A stretch of 64,000 nt of DNA from Datisca glomerata (taxonomy: Eukaryota > Streptophyta > Magnoliopsida > Cucurbitales > Datiscaceae): positions 248,001 to 312,000 of the forward strand of contig QANY01004819.1 of the NCBI GenBank assembly GCA_003255025.1, written 5' to 3'. Positions 34,736 through 45,420 of this stretch are shown here, piece after piece (position 1 is the stretch's first letter; each line of letters opens with the position of its first letter). The notes under the pieces were generated by a model. The model worked only from the letters and a program-made list of their open reading frames with translations. It was not told the DNA's origin and made no database searches. A program made the translations under genes and the position numbers.

Positions 34736-35637
34736 AATTGACAAAAAAAATCATATAGTTCGTTTTAAGAATTTAATGCAAATTCTAATATGAGAATTAT
34801 GAGACTTCCTTTGAAAATTTGATGATTTCTAAAACTATATTTGAAATAATTTTAAAATGATGTATGGTAAAGAGTTATAAATGCCCCACCATTTTAAAGA
34901 TTCTATTATGATAGCTTTTTAAAATTAATTTTATCTATTTTCAAACAATTAATTTTTTAAATGCCCACGATTTAGATGCTTCTAATATAGTAAGTTGCCA
35001 TTAGTTTTAAAACCCATGATTTTATAAAGTTTTTCTAGTTATTTAGGGTTTTTTTAATCCTGCTGTTCAAGGATTCCACCAACGGTAATTCTTTTTTTTT
35101 TGTCTGGTTTCTTTTCTGACAACAATATATCATCTTGTTTATATTATGATAAAAATATATCAACGTATTATTATCATCTTAAATAAATATTGATATAATA
35201 TTATTTGATATTAATATTTTATTTATTTAATATTAAATCATTCTAAATAATTGTTAATATCATGTCACTTGATTGTTAATGTTTATATTATATACTGAAT
35301 CAACATTAATATCATGTTATACGTTAACCCTTTATTTACATTGTATTTATTAAATATTAATCTAATCCTAAATAAATTTTAATATATATTATCTAGTCAT
35401 TAATATATTGTTAACGTTTATCACAAATAAATACTATACATAAATATTTAATAACAAAACTTCACTTAATATGAGACCAGTATTTAATTAAAAATATTAT
35501 CATAATCACCCAAGTTTAAATGAGTTATTATATTTAAATTTAAATAATAATTAAAAAAATCATAGTAGAAACATGAAATAAGAATATTGTAGACGAATAA
35601 TAAAAATAAAATGAACAACTTATCTAGATAATATTTT
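34736..35637. other. Very AT-rich intergenic sequence
   Basis: Strings of TTAATATTAT and AAATAT words occur (35110-35450). No gene or repeat termini recognised. Confidence 0.5.
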
Positions 35638-36131
35638 TTAAATCAATTTATAACTTACTATTATAAAAGTGACATATCTACATCTTTTTAATATACGATT
35701 AAAATACTGAATTATACGTGAATTATTGCCAAATTTGTCGGTCAAGTCAGATGAATCATTCATTACATTGAATTCAAGACCCATAGCATATTCAGTGAAA
35801 ACCTTAAAAGGATAAGGAACATTGGTCAAATCATAGGACCCAAAACCCCCGCTCGCATCTGCTTTTTCAGTCCTCTCATCAAGAATGTATCAACCATATT
35901 ATTCTTCGCTGCCAAATAATCATGAAAGAAATCATACAATAACATAATAATCAACAGAAAGATAATAACGACTCTATCATAGAAGAAATCAGACAATCTT
36001 ATATTATATATTAATGCAAAAAAAAGCTTTCCAGGAGAAGCAACTTCCAATCTCATCTCAGTCTTCCCACCATCACAATTCTCCAAAGAGGGAAAGAAAA
36101 GTGCTATTTTACAGTAGAATTCTTTGTCCAT
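35638..36131 (-). pseudogene. Unidentified gene fragment with exon-like structure
   Basis: A minus-strand frame upstream of and through 35829-35638 reads ERTEKADASGGFGSYDLTNV, then PYPFKVFTEYAMGLEFNVMN, with ordinary protein-like composition. About 95 bp upstream of it, TATTTGGCAG resembles a splice acceptor. A second frame at 36131-36020 (SLENCDGGKTEMRLEVASPG) may be a preceding exon. I do not recognise the family. The surroundings are AT-rich with no other exon, so it is probably a relic. Confidence 0.35.
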
Positions 36132-36844
36132 TAACTTCTTATTGGATCTTTAATTCAACGTTGAATTTATGTTTACAATAATTATATGTTACAGACTGTT
36201 AAATAAAATTAAATTCAATTTAAAGTTATCAACTAGGGTTTGGATAATTAGAGTTTTTAATGTATCTGATAGGTTGTGCACCATTTAATGTGTAGAGACT
36301 TTAGGATAATTCTATTTTTATGATAAACTAAAATAGAAATACCAAAAGATGAATTATCTATAAGTGGTTATGGTCTTCAAGTCACACGATAACGGAAAAT
36401 CATTCTATTCTCCCTAATATATCTCATCGTTAGAGAAAAGACTGAGAGACTTAATCAAAGAAGACTCTCGGATAGAGAATCGTGTAGATCTGGAAGGCCA
36501 ACCGCTCGGCTCTAAACAACAATCTATCGTCATGGATTTAGGTACGCTTCCGCTCTATATTGTTTTGATTTTTGTTATGTTCAACATGAGATCTTGAGGT
36601 TTTATTGAGATACGATTTATATAAAAGAGATTTTGAATAACAAATGGTATCGAGCAACTCATGTTGAATCATTGAAAATCATAATTAAGTTCTACATCCA
36701 TGATTATATGTTTATGTTTTGGAGTTCTTGACTTTGATAATTGTTTGACAATTTATTAGATTTGAGAACAATATTTTTTCTACAGATTTTTATATTTTTT
36801 ATGTATTATGATGCAATTCAGAATGTTAACAGTCGTTGTTTACG

Positions 36845-37100
36845 ACTGAGAGAGAAGGACATTGGCGCGGCAGTCTCGCCGCGACTGTTAAGGAAAGTCG
36901 TGGCCTTGGCCGCGGCTTTGGCCGCTGCAATCACAAAAGGCTGCGACTATCATAGAAGGTTGCGGCCTTGGCCGCGGCTGTTAAGGAAAGTTGCGGCCAA
37001 GCCACGGCTGAAGAAGAAAGTCGCAGCCAAGGCTGCGGCTGACTGAGAAGAGCTGCGGCCAAGGCTGCGGCCGTCTATCAGAGCCGCGACCTCAGCACCA
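36845..37100 (+). repeat. GC-rich palindromic repeats in copia leader
   Basis: Repeated GCGGCCTTGGCCGCGGCTG, GTTAAGGAAAGTTGCGGCC and GCAGCCAAGGCTGCGGCTG words form tandem and inverted copies, ten or so within 250 bp, in otherwise AT-rich DNA. Several could form strong stem-loops in the RNA leader between primer site and gag. Confidence 0.85.
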
Positions 37101-38086
37101 GTCCCTTGCATATTGACACCCAAGGGTTTCTCCCTAAGGCGAAACCTGTTCATGGGTCAGGTTGACCGGTGAACAGGAAGGATAAAGGAGGGTTGTGGGC
37201 TTCACCCACAGTGAGCCCACAACCACTAGGAATGGATTGTAAGCTTGCCCACAGCCACGCCAACAGTCTTGTTTTGAAGGGCTAGGATTTCTCAGCCCTT
37301 ATATTGTTTTAAATATTTTTTAGTTAATTAAATTAATTTTTTTTATTAATTTATGGATCAATTAATTAAATTAATTTTTTATTAATTTTAGGGATTGTAA
37401 AATTAATTTTAATTTAAGAATTTTCAAATAAATTATTTGTTTATTTTCAATGTTTGGTTAAAATAATTTCCAAATAATTTTTAAGGATGATCAAATAAAT
37501 TATTTTGAATTTTTACGGATTTTTTTGTTAAAATAATTTCAAAATATTTTAAGATCATAAAATTAATTATTTCTCAACCAATTTAAGGTTTACATTTGGT
37601 ACAATTTTAAATTCGAACAGTAGTATGTTAAATATTTTAAGATGAATTAGTTGAAGCAACATGTCGTCAAAGTGAGCTCACTTGTGGAAATTAATTTTGT
37701 CTTAAAACATAAAATGTTATATATGTGTGTAACTTATGTGAATATTTACCGGTCCAAATGAAAGAAATATCTGACAGTATTACATATGCTTCTGTGATAA
37801 TAAATACGTGATACTTATTCGATTTTACACGTGAACAATAAATCGACCCAAAGGAAGAATTTTTGTTCGATATGTTCTTTATCATAGTGTTTGATTACTA
37901 CACCGATGCATCACTTACAAGTTAATAATTTTGGCCAAAGTCAAAATATTAATGGAGTGTCCGGTGTCTTGAGATGGGATTTACATTTGTTTGAATTTAT
38001 TATTGTTATTTGGGATTCATGTGAGTTTGTAGGTTGGTTAATTGTTCTCTATTAAGTTATCACTCAAGCGAATGCTAACATCAAGT
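37101..38086 (+). other. Leader of copia element, AT-rich, non-coding
   Basis: TTAATTAAATTAATTTTTT and AATTATTT repeats lie at 37320-37570, with no supported frame. It connects primer site and gag. Confidence 0.5.
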
Positions 38087-40493
38087 AAAAATAAAGTATT
38101 ATATGGCTCAAACTTCAAGTCCTACAAAGATAATCTCTTGATAGTTCTTGTAGTCATGGATCTTGATCCTGTATTGAGGATTGATTCTCCTTCACCTCTT
38201 ACAGATTAAAGTACCGGTGATGAAAGGAGGGATACGAAGAGGTGAGAGAAATCAAATTGCATGTGTATGTTGATCATGAAGAAGGCCATTCCAGAAACAT
38301 TCAAGGGAGCTATATCTAAAAAATTACTACGGTTAAGGATTTCCTTGTTGATAATGAAAAGAGGTTTGTCAAGAACGAAAAGACAGAAAATGATACGCTC
38401 TTAGCAGATCTAATTTTGATGAGGTATAAGGGTAAATGTAACATCATGGAGTACTTCATGGGAATGTCTCATCTTGTTTCAAGATTGAAAGCACTTAGGC
38501 TCGAACTATCTGAGGACTTATTTGTGCATCTGATTCTGATATCCCTTCCAACACAGTTCAGCCAATTTAAGGTGAGCTACATTTGTCAGAAAGAGACTTG
38601 ATCTTTGAATGAGCTCATCTCACACTATGTTCAAGAAAAGTAAAGAGTGAAACATGAAAAGACAGAGAGGGCTTATCTGGCCTCCACCTTTAAGGTAAGG
38701 TCAAGGGAAGAAAAGGAAAAATGATAAAGTAACTGCGGATACAGCGCCACACAAGAAACAACAAAAGAAACTAGTTGTATCGGAAGGTAATAGTTGTTAC
38801 TTATGTGGAGCTGAAGGGCATAGGAAGAAGCAATACACCAATTATCACGCTTGGCATGCTAAGAAATGTGTGCTTCTTAATTTGATTTGTTCTGAGAATA
38901 ATTTAAGTTCGGTTACTAGACACACGTGGTGGATAGATTCTAGTTCAACAACTTATATCAGTGTATTTATACAAGGTTGCTTCACTTACCGAGGTCCAAG
39001 TGATGTTAAAAGATACAGCTATGTGGGTAATGTCAAGACGGTTGAAATTGAGGCGATAAAGAAATTTAGATTATTGTTAAAGACTGGATTTTATTTGAAT
39101 CATAATGAAACTTTTATTGTACTGTCTTTTAGACGGAATCTGAGTTGTCTCTATTTTGGAAAAACTTGATTATGGTTGTTCACTTAGAGATGAAAACTAA
39201 AAAAAATTTGTGATTCAAATTCAGTTGGTTCCAGTTATTTGTCAGGTTACGATAATATTTATTTACTTAATACAATTGCTTCAATTAAAAAATCCCTACA
39301 AGTAAGTACATGAGGTACTAAAAGTAAATTAACCAGTGAGAATTCAGTTTCGTTATGGCACAAGATATTAGGCCATATCTCCATACGGAGAAAAGAGAGA
39401 CTCGTGTCAGATAAAATTCTTGGTCCCTTAGATTTCACAAATTTTGACGTTTATGTTAATTGCATAAAGGGTAAAAAAACTGATAAAAGGAGATTTGAAG
39501 CCAACAGGACTCAGGACGTCTTAGAACTTATTCATACAGATATTTGTGGGTCATTCTCTTCGGTTGCTTGGAATGGTCAACGGTACTTTATAACATTTAT
39601 AGACGATTATTCTAGATAAGGTTACGTATATCTCATTCATGAAAAGTCAGTCATTTGACGTGTTCAAAAATTTTAAGACTGAAGTTTAGAATCAACTCAA
39701 CAAAAGGATTAAAAGCATCATATCTAACCGTGGTGGTGAGTACTATGGCAGATATGATGGTTCAACTGAACAACATTCATGACCATTTGCTAAATTCCTA
39801 GAGGAATGTGATATCGTCCCACAGTGTACTATGCCGGGTTCGCCCATTATGAATGATGTTGCTGAAAGATGAAAGATAACGCTGAAGGACATAGTCAGAA
39901 GTATGATTAGTCAATCGACCTTACTAGAATCCTTCTGGGGTGAAGCACTTAAGGCTGGAACACATATCCTTAACAGAGTTCCAACTAAAGCGACTACCAA
40001 AACCCTAAATGAGCTTTGGACCGACAAGAAACATAGTCTAAGGCATTTACACGTTTGGAGATGCCCAGTTGAGGCAAAGCCTTATAGGCCTAATGAAAAA
40101 AATTGGACTTACGGACGGTAAGTTGCTATTTTGTTGGATACTCTAAAAGATCCAAGGGGTATAAGTTTTATGATCTGACAACTAGGTCAATTTTTCAGAC
40201 GGGAAATGCCCGGTTCATTGAGGATGTCGAGTTTATGGGGGAAGATATGGTTAAGGATTTTTTTCTTTCAAGAGCAATATGTTGATATTCCCACATATGT
40301 TATTAGTATTGATCAGGACTTCATCCCTGACATTACTAATGACACAACACATCAAGACAATATCGGAGAACCTCTCATTCAAGAGATTGTTCTGGAATAG
40401 CAAACTCTTGCAACTCAAGAACTTATGCCATTAAGAAGATCCACTAGAGAGATGAGAAGTGCAGTGCCAGATGATTATGTTGTATTTCTCTAA
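38087..40493 (+). pseudogene. copia gag-protease-integrase, decayed
   Basis: Gag begins near 38110 (FKSYKDNLLIVLVVMDLDPV) and continues at 38416-38601 (MEYFMGMSHLVSRLKALRLE). A zinc knuckle near 38800 reads CYLCGAEGHRKKQY, with Tyr for the final Cys. Protease-like HTWWIDSSSTTYIS is at 38920. GAG-pre-integrase and integrase start at 39404, with LELIHTDICGSFSSVAWNGQ and RYFITFIDDYSR. The DDE-core continuation lies at 39720-40121 (SNRGGEYYGR, ESFWGEALKAGTHILNRVP) and WTYGR to YSKRSKGYKFY follow. Stops and frameshifts separate these blocks. Confidence 0.85.
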
Positions 40494-41450
40494 GAGCAAA
40501 GATATCAGTTATCTCTTCTTTTGAACTTCTTTGGGGCATTAATTAGATTTGGACAATCAACTTTTATATGTACAAGCTTTTTACACCAACAGCACGTGAG
40601 TGTGTCATGAGATATCTTCTTATCATCTTCTTGGAGCATTTTTCCTTCTATTTTAAGAACTTATTAAATCGTCTAGTGAGTAGGGTTCTATCATATTCCT
40701 CATCATAGTCATCATTCTCACTATTGGATTGTTCAAGTGTTGATTTTATTACAATGCTCTTCTTCTTTGATGTATCTTCTTTGTCAGTTTCATTTAATCT
40801 CATTTCATGCGTCATCAATGAGCCAATAATTTTTTCAAGACGAAGTATGTTGAGATCTTTGACTTCTTGGATGACGGTCACCTTGACCTCCTAATTCTTT
40901 GGTAGACACCTAAGAATTTTTCTCACCGTTTTAAAATTAGAATAAGTTTTACCAAGAGATTTCAAGCCATTAATAATATCAGTGAAATGAGTAAACATAT
41001 CACGTACGGATTCGTCATACTTCATTTTAAATAATTCATAACTATGAATAAGCATGCTAATTTTAGATTATTTAACTTGATTTGTGCCTTTGTGTGTGAC
41101 TTCTAGCATGTGTCATATAGATTTAGCAGATTCACATGTAGAAATTCTATTAAATTAATTTTTATCAAGAGTACAAAAAAAACATTCATAGCCTTAGCAT
41201 TTAAAGAAATTTTCTTTTGATCATTATCATTCCATTCACTACTTGATTTGGCAATATTTTTACCATCCACAGTTTTGAATGGCATGTCAGCACCATTTTC
41301 AACAACATCTCATAATTCATAGTCAATCGGTTGAACATAAATCATCATTCTCACTTTTCAATAAATGTAGTCATTACCATTGAAAAATGGAGGTCTAGTA
41401 GTAGATTGACCTTCAATGAAAGAACCACTAATGGATGCCATAACTCAAGA
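40494..41450 (-). pseudogene. SIRE-like copia gag with intact zinc knuckle
   Basis: Minus-strand pieces are: an N-terminal part at 41420-41280; SSEWNDNDQKKISLNAKAMN at 41245-41180; the block LRLEKIIGSLMTHEM at 40850-40800; an acidic stretch; LLTRRFNKFLK at 40680-40648; and beyond it CWCKKLVHIKVDC (about 40590-40550), a complete CX2CX4HX4C knuckle. Frame changes exist between blocks, so gag is not intact. Confidence 0.75.
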
Positions 41451-41492
41451 TAGTTAAGTCTTATGTATAGAGTATCAAGCCTTGATATCAAT

Positions 41493-42719
41493 TGTAGGAT
41501 CGATATGGCAACCCAAGAGGAGGTGAATTGAGTGATCGTATTCAAATTAAAAACATTTTTCCCACTCAAGTGGAAAATGAATGTTCAAGAATGAACTTCA
41601 ATGTTTGCAATAATATAAATGCGAAAATATAAAGCAAGTAAATAAAATAATTATAAAAACTTAAAGTGCGGAAATTAAATTATAGAAATTAAGTGCGGAA
41701 AATTAAAGTGTAAAAAGTAAATAGCACATAATATAAAGAGATGAAGGAGGACGAGATAGGCACACGATATTTTTACGTGGTTTAGAAAATCCTATCTCCA
41801 CGTCCACGCTCCAAGGCTCTCCCTTGAAAATTTCTAATCCAATGATCTTCTTAAGGGTGAAGCCCAAACTTTACAAACTCAATTGGCTTATGGGTGCCAA
41901 CTCAACCTCACAAAGCTATGTGTTTCGAGACTAAGTGGTCTCTTACAATAACTCTCTCAAAATAGTAGAATCTCGAATCTAAACTCACAAAAAAATAATC
42001 TTGCTCACTCAAGAAATTTGCAAGTATAAAGCTCAAAATATTAAGAGAGATTTAGGAGAGTATTGAGAGAGTTTTAGGAGCAAGCCTCTTGACTATGAAT
42101 TATGTTTTGTGAAGAGAAATGGAGTATATTTATAAAGGAGATAAAGGCTAGGATTTAGGAGAGAAATTTTCAAATTTTGAATATAGACAAGGGAAATGAC
42201 ACGTCATCCTTAATAAGGAGGACGAAAAATCATTGACCTAAAAGGTAAGGAATACTTCTACCCAAAATAACACAATATGGTAAAAAAATTATTTGGGTAA
42301 GCTCCATCTCTCTTTATCTACTTGAAATTCAAATTTACTTTGTTTATGCTCTATCATTATCTCCATCTCTTATATGTGTATATTGTGCAAGAGAGATATG
42401 AATTTTGGTGTTTAGGCTTTTTATGGATGGAGACTTAATTTACTTTTAGGCATCCCTAAATAAATTGAGTTCTAATAAAGACAAATAAAATGAGTAAGCT
42501 CCTAATACAAATTACATGAAAGTAAATATCTTCATGATATTCAATCTTCATATTTTATGAGCTTCTATGAAAATAAATATTTTCATGATCTTCAATTGGA
42601 ATGCCTTGTAATAATTTTTCTAATAACTTCTGCAAACTTGATTAAATTTATTAGCAACATCAATGTTTAGATATCATCAAAAGCTATCTCATAAAAATGT
42701 AGGGTTAACACTCACAACA
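41493..42719 (-). repeat. Complete LTR of SIRE-like family
   Basis: Read on the minus strand it runs TGTTGTGAGTGTTAACC to CATATCGATCCTACA, about 1227 bp with TG-CA ends. Internal landmarks shared with the other copies are TTGGCACCCATAAGCCAAT and GAGATTCTACTATTTTGAGA. Confidence 0.8.
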
Positions 42720-43244
42720 ATGTTTCCCTACCACACCCGTGTGAGATCCGGCACTTTGCTTACCACGTAATTATTTTCCTTCCTAACCTTTACTTTAGTC
42801 ACTTTTATGGTGCCAGATGTGAATATGGTTACATAGATACATGTAGAACCATGAATAACTTATTTGTTTATAAAGTTTTAAACCATAATAGGCTTATAAT
42901 TTATAAAACATTTAGACACCATATATGACAAATTCATGTATCTTAACTTTTTCTAAATCAACTTATGGAGTTTTAAACTCATCGTAGGCTTATAAATTGT
43001 AAAACATAGAGACTATATGACAAATTCATGTATCTTAGCCTTGAAACAACTAAAAATACATTGAACATAGGTTGAGGCTATCAAACAATGAGAAAAAGTT
43101 AAAAACAAAAACAATCATACCTCCACAGTGTTTGGAATGTGACCACCTAACCCGCTTTCAAATGGAAAAGAAAAACAATAAATCTAGATTCTAGGATGTG
43201 ATTGCAAAGAACGTTTTTGGAATCATAAGATCGCTGGTAACTAC
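42720..43244. other. Intergenic, no supported feature
   Basis: Two similar phrases (AAACTCATCGTAGGCTTATA at 42971 and a relative at 42882) form a loose repeat. No gene seen. Confidence 0.45.
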
Positions 43245-43251
43245 TTCCCAA

Positions 43252-43463
43252 ACCTGTATAAAGCTGCATTCAGTGCAATCTCCTCAAGTTGTTCGGTGCA
43301 TGCGTCGTCAAAATTCTCTGCAAAGTTGTCAATCATAAATCGAAGAGCAACCACAGATTCCACTGAATTCATCAACTTATGCGATAGATTCACCTCTGCA
43401 TGCAATAGTCGCAACTGCTCAGATATTATGCAAGTGCATAGTGACAAGTGTGTTTGAGAGTGT
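43252..43463 (-). pseudogene. Unidentified exon-like segment
   Basis: Minus strand: after a possible acceptor (ATATCTGAGCAG) the frame reads LRLLHAEVNLSHKLMNSVES, then VVALRFMIDNFAENFDDACT and EQLEEIALNAALY, ending at a possible donor (ACAGGTTTGG). It is rich in helix formers and looks like real protein sequence, possibly a coiled or helical domain. I do not recognise the family. No neighbouring exon was found within reach, so a gene fragment is more likely than a gene. Confidence 0.4.
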
Positions 43464-43784
43464 TTATGACTATAAACACCATACATTCATGTACAATCCA
43501 TCTTCGTATGAACATTGGATTATTTGGTGAAGCATATATATTTCTTAGTATTTGGAAATATTTTAGAAAAAGGTTGGATAAGTTTTCTTATATAAGTGTT
43601 TTGAAATGCCAAAATGTGATTTGAACAACATTTGCTAAGTAAATATAATTTAAATTAGCATTTTTGAACGCGTTACAGAGCCGTCAAACAAAGCACTCAC
43701 AAACTACTCTGAATCCCTAACAAATATTGTCAATCTCTACCAAATCTATCAACTGATGCCACGTGCTTGTAATTAATCTTCCTA

Positions 43785-43900
43785 ACCAGATCTGAACGGA
43801 CCAGATCCATTAAGAAACAGAAAAAGAAAAAATAAATTAAAAAATTAATATTTAATTATAAAAACAGTTGGGCAAGATCTGATCCGTTCAAATCTGACTG
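43785..43900. repeat. Foldback, imperfect inverted repeat
   Basis: AGATCTGAACGGACCAGATC (about 43790) and the inverse-complement-like GATCTGATCCGTTCAAATCT (about 43877) flank about 68 bp of A-rich sequence. It may be a decayed MITE, but no target-site duplication is evident. Confidence 0.6.
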
Positions 43901-44078
43901 AACGACCAGATCTCGCCTAACTTCAGACTCTGCCATTGCTAAGCAACGGTAGAGAATCTGTTTCCCTATAAAAGTTGATAATATCTGAACTTGGAGTGCA
44001 ACAATGCATGGTAAGTCGTATTGAAGCCAATGGATATCATGCTTGATTAAAATACTTTAAAATCATGAATATAAAAGA

Positions 44079-44935
44079 AATCTCTGCTACATTAAAAGAG
44101 CCTTAAAGGAGAGAAACTTTTGATTTCTTATTTTATCCTTTTATAGCCTCCTAAAATGTTGTATAATTGGGTATTTCATTTTTCCTCGTTTAATTCATAT
44201 AATAAAATTATATTTTCTATTTAATGACAACTTCTTTTAAAGTTATTACTAAAACTAAATAGTTTTATAATATTATGTAGTCAGGAATTAATATATGCCA
44301 ATATAAAATTTGAGATCTTTTGTATAATAAATATTTATTTTGAAGTCAATAATAATGTGTTTATAAAAATTTATAAATTAAATCTACTATACTAAAACTT
44401 GCTTAAAGGGTATAAACTTTTGATTTCCCCTTTTATCATTTATAGCCTCCTAAAATATAGTACAATTTAGGTATATCGTTTTTCTCCCATTTAATTCATA
44501 TAATAAAATTCTATTTTCAATTTAATGACAATGTGTCTTTAAGTTATTAGTAGAGCTAATAAAATTCTATTTTCTATCAAATTTGAGATCTTTTGTACGA
44601 TAAATATTTCTTATTAAGTCAATAATAATGTGTTTATAAAAATTTATAAATTAAATATGTTATAATACTTATAATATCGGGAATATAAAAATTTCATATA
44701 AATGAATATAGAAAACAGACATTAATATATTTTTGAATAAGAAAAACTATCTCTTAATATGATAATCATTTTTTACGAATATGACAAATTGATGGAATAA
44801 AATTATTTTCTACATTATTCAAAGAAAAATGCCATACAATATAATTTAAATATTATAAACAAACTAATTTATTTAATATTAATTTCAAATCTTACGTTTA
44901 TTTTAAATTAGTTTAACATGGGTGAAACACATATT
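44079..44935 (+). repeat. Two tandem Helitron-like 5' ends
   Basis: TCTCTGCTACATTAAAAGAG (44079) and TCTACTATACTAAAACTTGC (44388) begin two similar stretches about 305 bp apart, sharing TTTATAGCCTCCTAAAAT, TTTAATTCATATAATAAAAT and AATAATGTGTTTATAAAAAT. TCTACTA starts are typical of plant Helitron 5' ends. The second ends before the next one at 44936. Confidence 0.5.
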
Positions 44936-45420
44936 TTTCTACTAGTATGTTAAAAGTAAGATGAGAAGGAGAGTCTTTTTTGGACCATTTTGTCGACTCC
45001 TTATTTTACAATTTCAAAATTACTCCTTGAGTATATTAATGGTGCATCATTAAATGTTCATTTTTCTTTTTTTCTTATTTCTCCAAATATATCTCATGAG
45101 CAAACTTTTCATATCGTTTCTAATTAGAAATTTATTTTTAGACATGAGAACATATTAACTTATCATCATTAAGATATATATTAGAAAAATTCAATCAAAC
45201 AATAAAAGAATAAAACATGTTTTTAGTTCATTTATCGCATAAAGATCAAAGAAATAATATACTAAAAAATCAAACTAAAAACTGTATAGAGGATGTCATT
45301 CTAGCATAATTAACTTAATTAGAAATATTTTAGTGAGTAAGACTTATAAAAAGCATAAAAATTATAATCGTAGTTTTCTAATTTTATCTATTAATAAAGA
45401 TATTTTATTCAAAATGAATT
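44936..45420 (+). mobile_element. Helitron-like element, copy C, 3'-truncated
   Basis: It begins TCTACTAGTATGTTAAAAGT, a good Helitron 5' terminus, and matches copies A and B at 28.9-30.2 kb through TTTTATTCAAAAT. It lacks the CTAG end seen in A and B. Confidence 0.5.

Larger units (their letters stand above)
36190..40493 (+). mobile_element. Ty1/copia retrotransposon, 3' half missing
   Basis: A presumed 5' LTR ends near AATAACA (36642) and is followed by a primer site (TGGTATCGAGCAACTC, 36644). After a long leader come gag, protease, GAG-pre-integrase and integrase. Sequence stops at PLRRSTREMRSAVPDDYVVF (about 40430-40490), just before where RT should begin, and passes abruptly into an opposite-strand gag. 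RT, RNase H and the 3' LTR are not found elsewhere in the window. Confidence 0.8.
40494..42719 (-). mobile_element. SIRE-like element, 5' LTR plus gag, minus strand
   Basis: The 5' LTR (42719-41493), primer site (about 41491-41475, TGATATCAAGGCTTGATAC) and gag (about 41450-40500) are in order. Beyond gag it joins the truncated copia element at 40493, with no pol and no second LTR. It is the same family as the nested element at 19.3-21.7 kb but in opposite orientation. Confidence 0.8.
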
